Assembly: GCA_054601695.1 (NCBI GenBank)
Contig: BAAHQB010000033.1
Location: 620,001-684,000, forward strand
Length of the DNA stretch: 64,000 nucleotides
Reading direction: 5' to 3'
Source: Amorphochlora amoebiformis
Lineage: Eukaryota; Cercozoa; Chlorarachniophyceae
Below, piece by piece: positions 53,031 through 64,000 of this stretch (its first letter is position 1; each line of letters opens with the position of its first letter). The position numbers and the translations under genes were made by a program. A model generated the notes under the pieces. That model was given only the letters and a program-made list of their open reading frames with translations. It ran no database searches and was not told the origin of the DNA.

Positions 53031-53543
53031 ACCAGCTTAGATCTGTCTAGCTTACCTAGTTCTAGACCTAGACATTTACTAGATTACTCTGTGGCTTCAA
53101 TGACACGTCTGCAATCCGTCGTTTTTACTAAATAATATCTAGAATATATTACATTTCTCCATGATTCATCTCACCGTACTAACCTAAGATGCTAGGATCC
53201 TTAAGATGAATGTAGTGAATACCCGATCATAGTATTTATCTAGAGCTGCTTAGTTACGTAGTCTAGTTGCTAGATTTAGTTTCTAGAGTATGTACGATTC
53301 AATGATAGCTAGCTCAGACGATACTAGTAAATAAATAAAATTAGATGCAGTTATCTAGTTATTTAGTTAGTACCTGAGAATATCGAGAGTATATCCGGTT
53401 AACTAGGTTGAAACGTGATATTGTATAAATTTAAACTTTCAAATGAGTCAATTCAATGTCTCGTGTAATTTCATAAAAATATTATTCGACGTTCAGTGAC
53501 GTACGAGTCCATTACAACGAAGCTGTCAATATTTATAATTTAT

Positions 53544-53582
<39 letters not shown>

Positions 53583-53645
53583 CTCAGATATATTTATATG
53601 CATATATATATATATGCTAATACATATATATATATATTATATATA

Positions 53646-53687
<42 letters not shown>

Positions 53688-53706
53688 TATTATATAATAT
53701 ATATAT

Positions 53707-53746
<40 letters not shown>

Positions 53747-53820
53747 AAGATAAATTAATTATATATGTACAAATGCATATATACAGATAATACTATATTA
53801 ATATATATATCATGCTATGC

Positions 53821-53869
<49 letters not shown>

Positions 53870-54115
53870 GTATATACATACATTTACCATACAAATATGC
53901 AGGTATATAAAATCAGTAATTTAAACATATATATATATATGTATGTGTGTATTATACATATATACATGTAAATACTAGTTCATCGGTACTTGTTTACATA
54001 TCTTTACATATACATTCATTATAATATTACATATATGTACATATACATGTACACATATATATATATATATATATATATACTTATATATATGTATGTATGT
54101 ATATATACATTGATA
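53031..54115. other. CTAG-rich 3' flank of the protease gene, then TA repeat
   Basis: 53031-53500 is unique DNA with about fifteen CTAG sites in 380 bases (expected one or two) and no open frame. 53530-54115 is TA/CA microsatellite. No gene seen. Confidence 0.75.
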
Positions 54116-54465
54116 GAAGGATATCCTCGAGCTCGCAAGCATCTTTACCCCTCCTAAAACATCCCATCAGAACCGGTCATCATAGCCCCCTAAAACTCCG
54201 TAACCGGTTATCATAATTACCCTAGACATCATAACCTGTTAAAACCCCCTAACCATCATAACTCGTTATCGTAACCCGTTAAAACATCATAACCTTTTAT
54301 CATAACCCCTAACACATCATATTAACCCGCGTCTTAAACCCCCTGAAACAACATTGTAACTCGTTATCATAACCCTCCCAATGAATTATAACGACCTGAT
54401 ATCATAACCCCCTTAATATCATAATAACCCGTCCTCATAACCCCTCTGAAATATCAAAGTAACCC

Positions 54466-54472
<7 letters not shown>
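54116..54472. repeat. Degenerate ~30-bp array containing CATCATAACCCGTTATCATAACCCC-like units
   Basis: Ten or so diverged units combine a telomere-like CCCCCTAAAAC with CATCATAACC and GTTATCATAAC. No open frame. Confidence 0.8.
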
Positions 54473-54497
<25 letters not shown>

Positions 54498-54514
54498 CAT
54501 ACAATATATATATA

Positions 54515-54990
54515 AATATATAATATAATATAATATAATGTAAGATAATATAAATTAATATTATATAATATAATATAATATAATATAATATAATATAATA
54601 AATATAATATAGTATAATATAATATAATAAAATATAATACAATATAATATAATATAATATAGCATAATATAGTATAGTATAATATAATACAATATAATGT
54701 AATATAATGAAAATAATATAATACAATATGATATAATATGATTTAACATAACGTAATGTAATGTAATATAATATAATATAATTTATATAATGTAATATAA
54801 TATAATATAATATAATATAACATAATATAATATAATATAATATAATATAATATAATCTGATATAATATGGCATAATATGATGTAATACAATATAATATAA
54901 TATAATATAATATAATATAATATAACATAATATAATATAATATAATTATAATATAATGTAAAATAACATAAAATAAAATAAAATAAAATG
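54515..54990. repeat. (AATAT)n pentanucleotide tract
   Basis: About 470 bases of ATAATATAATATAAT with occasional substitutions. The Ile/Tyr/Leu frames on the minus strand are repeat translations. Confidence 0.95.
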
Positions 54991-55465
54991 TATATATTTA
55001 TATGTATATATATACATATATGTTACATACTCATTTTTTTATAATATTATAATATCTATATTATATTTATATTATATACATGTATATATATATATATAAT
55101 ATAAATAGTGCGTGAGTATGTATGAATAGTATGAACATCAATAATAATACTAATAATCATACCAGTAATAAAAAGACTATAAATCTACACATCAGATCTA
55201 AAATATCTAACATGTAATACATACATCTATAAAAATGTAACATTTATCTATACACACATACACATATATACATATATATATATATAATATATATATATAT
55301 ACATATACATATATATATACACATATAATACACACATTCACAGATCCAGACAGAAAAAAAGATCGTAAATTAGGCTCCTAGCCTACAAACGAAGGAGAAA
55401 GAGACGGGAAAGAAAGAAAAGAAAGAGGAAAAAAGCCCAAACACAACACAACAGAGCACAACAGA
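54991..55465. other. 3' flank of the histidine phosphatase gene
   Basis: TA-rich with some mixed AT sequence, then a purine-rich stretch (55370-55440) just downstream of the minus-strand stop codon. No further gene recognised. Confidence 0.5.
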
Positions 55466-62142
<6,677 letters not shown>

Positions 62143-62379
62143 GAATCTTTGCTAGTATTTAAGGTTACCACTCTGTTAGGCTCCCTTTTGAGGGCAAGGG
62201 TAAGGGTTAGATATGGAACCCTTTTTTGGTCGGATGGGGCTTTGGCGTCTTTGTTGGGGTTGGTGGAGATTAGAAGACTATTTTGAGCTAATTTCCCACA
62301 GTTTTTTTCGGCCTTGAGACTTGTGTCTAAGGTTAGTGTTGTTGAACATTCTCATTTTTTTTCTCTTTCAGCCTCGTAC

Positions 62380-62439
62380 CTAAAGGTTTGGAGGAAGCAA
62401 GGGCTGTTGTTGTCTGAGAAATAATATAACATCAACATG

Positions 62440-62478
<39 letters not shown>

Positions 62479-63072
62479 CACCAACCAATGCTGATATAAT
62501 AGAAGGAATATATCATAGGACACACATACGTCTCGACAGATGCACACACATTCCCCCCCAGTAAGACATGAATTTTCACAAGGCCGGAAGATATCACAAG
62601 GCCGGAAGATATTACAGAGACTGGCCGTATAAATATTCGAGGATAGACACACATGCCGTGAATATCTGCAATGTTTTCGATCATTCCCCACCATCTCCCA
62701 CCGTTCCAATTTATATGTATATATGTCCAACAGAATATTCCTTTCGTCCCCTTCTCTCCTCTTCACCCCTTCCCCCCCCCCCCCCCCCCCCACCCACTCG
62801 TTGCTTTACTCGTTTGGTAGCCATCATCTGTCAGACCGCCTTCTGAATCCCAGACTCTTGACACGTGCCTCGGAACCCGGAACCCAAGCAAACGTGACCT
62901 GTCGTAAGGTCACACCCATGCTATGGAGTCGATCGCTGGGGCCATTGTGTGTCGTCAGTCTAGGTCTAGGCGATACCTCGATCCTTGAAAGCTCCCCTAA
63001 AACTCACCATGGGTGTAAAAGAAGCTTTTGGGCTGCGTGTATCGGCCTCCATGGACCCCGGTTTGGAGCCAT
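62380..63072 (-). CDS. Small five-exon gene, function unknown
   Basis: Exons 63008-63072 (ATG 63072), 62899-62935, 62798-62827, 62616-62665 and 62380-62413 (stop TAG) keep phase and give about 72 residues: MAPNRGPWRPIHAAQKLLLH, then DRLHSMGVTLRQ, MMATKRVKQR, IFTACVSILEYLYGQS and QQQPLLPPNL. It is basic at first, with one hydrophobic stretch. The donor GTGAGT after the first exon is strong. The donor after the third exon is GTGGGT followed at once by G20 on this strand. It lies just upstream of, and in the same direction as, the histidine phosphatase gene; I found no phase-consistent join between them. Short coding length keeps confidence modest. Confidence 0.42.
62574..62616. repeat. 18-bp direct tandem repeat
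   Basis: AAGGCCGGAAGATATCAC is followed directly by AAGGCCGGAAGATATTAC, directly at the donor side of the exon 62616-62665. Confidence 0.9.
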
Positions 63073-64000
63073 CGAGCTCAGAGTTGTGTACTTTACGAAA
63101 ATTGTGTTACGCGCCAAAAGCGTATAGTACGCTATTATATAAGTTAGCAAAGCAGCGCATTCTACGCAAATAGCGTAACGCTGCAAAGTAGCGCTGAGTA
63201 CGCTGTACTTAAACAGCATAGTAGAATATTCTATACTAATGGCGTTACGCTCGCATTGAATTTGAGTTAGTACTAGTAGCTAGCAAGTTCGATTGATAAG
63301 TGACAGTCCAGATAGTTGTAATATAATAATTATTGATACAAACTACTAACTTCTAGAACTTCTGAAAGTGTTGAACTAGTTAAATTCTACGTAATTCTTG
63401 TAGTACATAATAGCTTAAAAAGAAACTGAATAGATATCACACAGTATCTAGAGTATAACTAGTATTATAAATATACTAATTTATTTCGGAATATTGCTAC
63501 TCTTAGATGAGTACAGATTATAACTTAATCTAGTTAACGTACTAAAATATTAATGTCATATATATAAATTTTTCTATTTTCTAGTTTTTACACTCTGCAC
63601 TCGAAAACAGAAACTGTGGTATTCAATATAATTACTCAAAACTGTACTTAAGACTCAAGCGTGACGGAAAATTACTGTGCACGGCGAGTAGTGATAACAC
63701 GATCGCGAAGTCAGAACTGCAAACTTAAAAATGTCCACTATTAATCCTGTTATAATATTAATAATCCTGAGGTTCAATAATATGTGTTCGAGAAGTGCTG
63801 GTACCAGATAACCATGACAACCCAATAGTATTTTGCTAGCTATAGACACATAGCTTACATCGGGGTAGGTACAAGTTAGTAAAGTTTTCTGCATGTGTAC
63901 GTATATGTTGTGTTTTAACACGTCGTTCGATCCGCTTGAATGATCAACCTATTTCATGTTTTGTATTTCCTTTTCAAGTTTCGAGGCGATCGCCGTTTTT
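63073..64000. other. Spacer with TACGCTA/TAGCGTA cluster and CTAG sites
   Basis: 63085-63255 holds many overlapping palindromic motifs (AGTACGCTATT, AAATAGCGTAACGCT, AGTAGCGCTGAGTACGCTG, GGCGTTACGCTC). 63240-63560 has about eight CTAG sites. The rest is AT-rich unique DNA with only short open frames (for example 63655-63921, minus). No gene can be supported to the window end. Confidence 0.6.

Noticed and set aside
62723-63173. Plus-strand frames of 134 and 62 codons
   Set aside because: They overlap the minus-strand gene at 62380-63072, which has phase-consistent exons and a strong donor. The plus frames include the poly-C run and lack splice support.

Overview
This window is nuclear DNA of an intron-rich eukaryote, most likely a protist or microalga. 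The lineage cannot be fixed from sequence alone. There is no bacterial operon structure, ribosome binding site, CRISPR array or phage. Coding DNA is a small fraction of the window. It is cut into exons of about 15-200 nt that alternate with huge (TA)n, (CA)n and (CT)n/(GA)n tracts and with TTAGGG-type telomere-like repeats. Nearly all long open frames made of Ile/Tyr/His/Thr or Leu/Ser or Arg/Glu are translations of these microsatellites, not genes. I built the genes by hand from GT-AG (and two GC-AG) junctions, requiring reading phase to be kept across introns. TAA, TAG and TGA all serve as stops, so the code looks standard.

Layout, left to right. (1) 630-689 (+): last exon of a gene that starts outside the window. 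(2) 2322-5325 (+): SET-domain protein, probable lysine methyltransferase. (3) 8635-28869 (-): a 20-kb, roughly 32-exon SPX-EXS phosphate-exporter gene (PHO1/XPR1/SYG1 family). This is the best-supported large gene. (4) 28997-36604 (+): a Pro/Gly/Met-rich then acidic/basic protein of unknown function, divergent from gene 3 across only 127 bp. (5) 37305-40291 (-): small protein with two membrane segments. (6) 40943-41394 (-): small Pro/Ser-rich protein. (7) 41935-43711 (-): polytopic membrane protein. (8) 43931-53030 (+): secreted trypsin-fold (S1) serine protease with an intact His/Asp/Ser triad, divergent from gene 7. (9) 48313-48537 (-): possible small gene nested inside a protease intron. 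(10) 55466-62142 (-): histidine phosphatase (phosphoglycerate-mutase-like) gene whose introns are built of telomere-like repeats and contain a 1.1-kb TTAGGC satellite. (11) 62380-63072 (-): small five-exon gene.

The gene arrangement is tight: two divergent pairs share 127-219 bp promoters, and intergenic spacers are short. Almost all of the window's length is therefore intron. The most unusual feature is a family of decayed copies of exons, or of exon/intron borders, lying next to their parents and separated by TA tracts. They occur in the transporter, the protease and gene 4. A second unusual feature is that simple repeats supply splicing signals: CCCTAG from telomere-like DNA acts as 3' splice site, and CT tracts sit before acceptors. 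Other notable repeats are a 144-bp higher-order satellite, CTAG-dense intergenic islands and a near-perfect inverted repeat.
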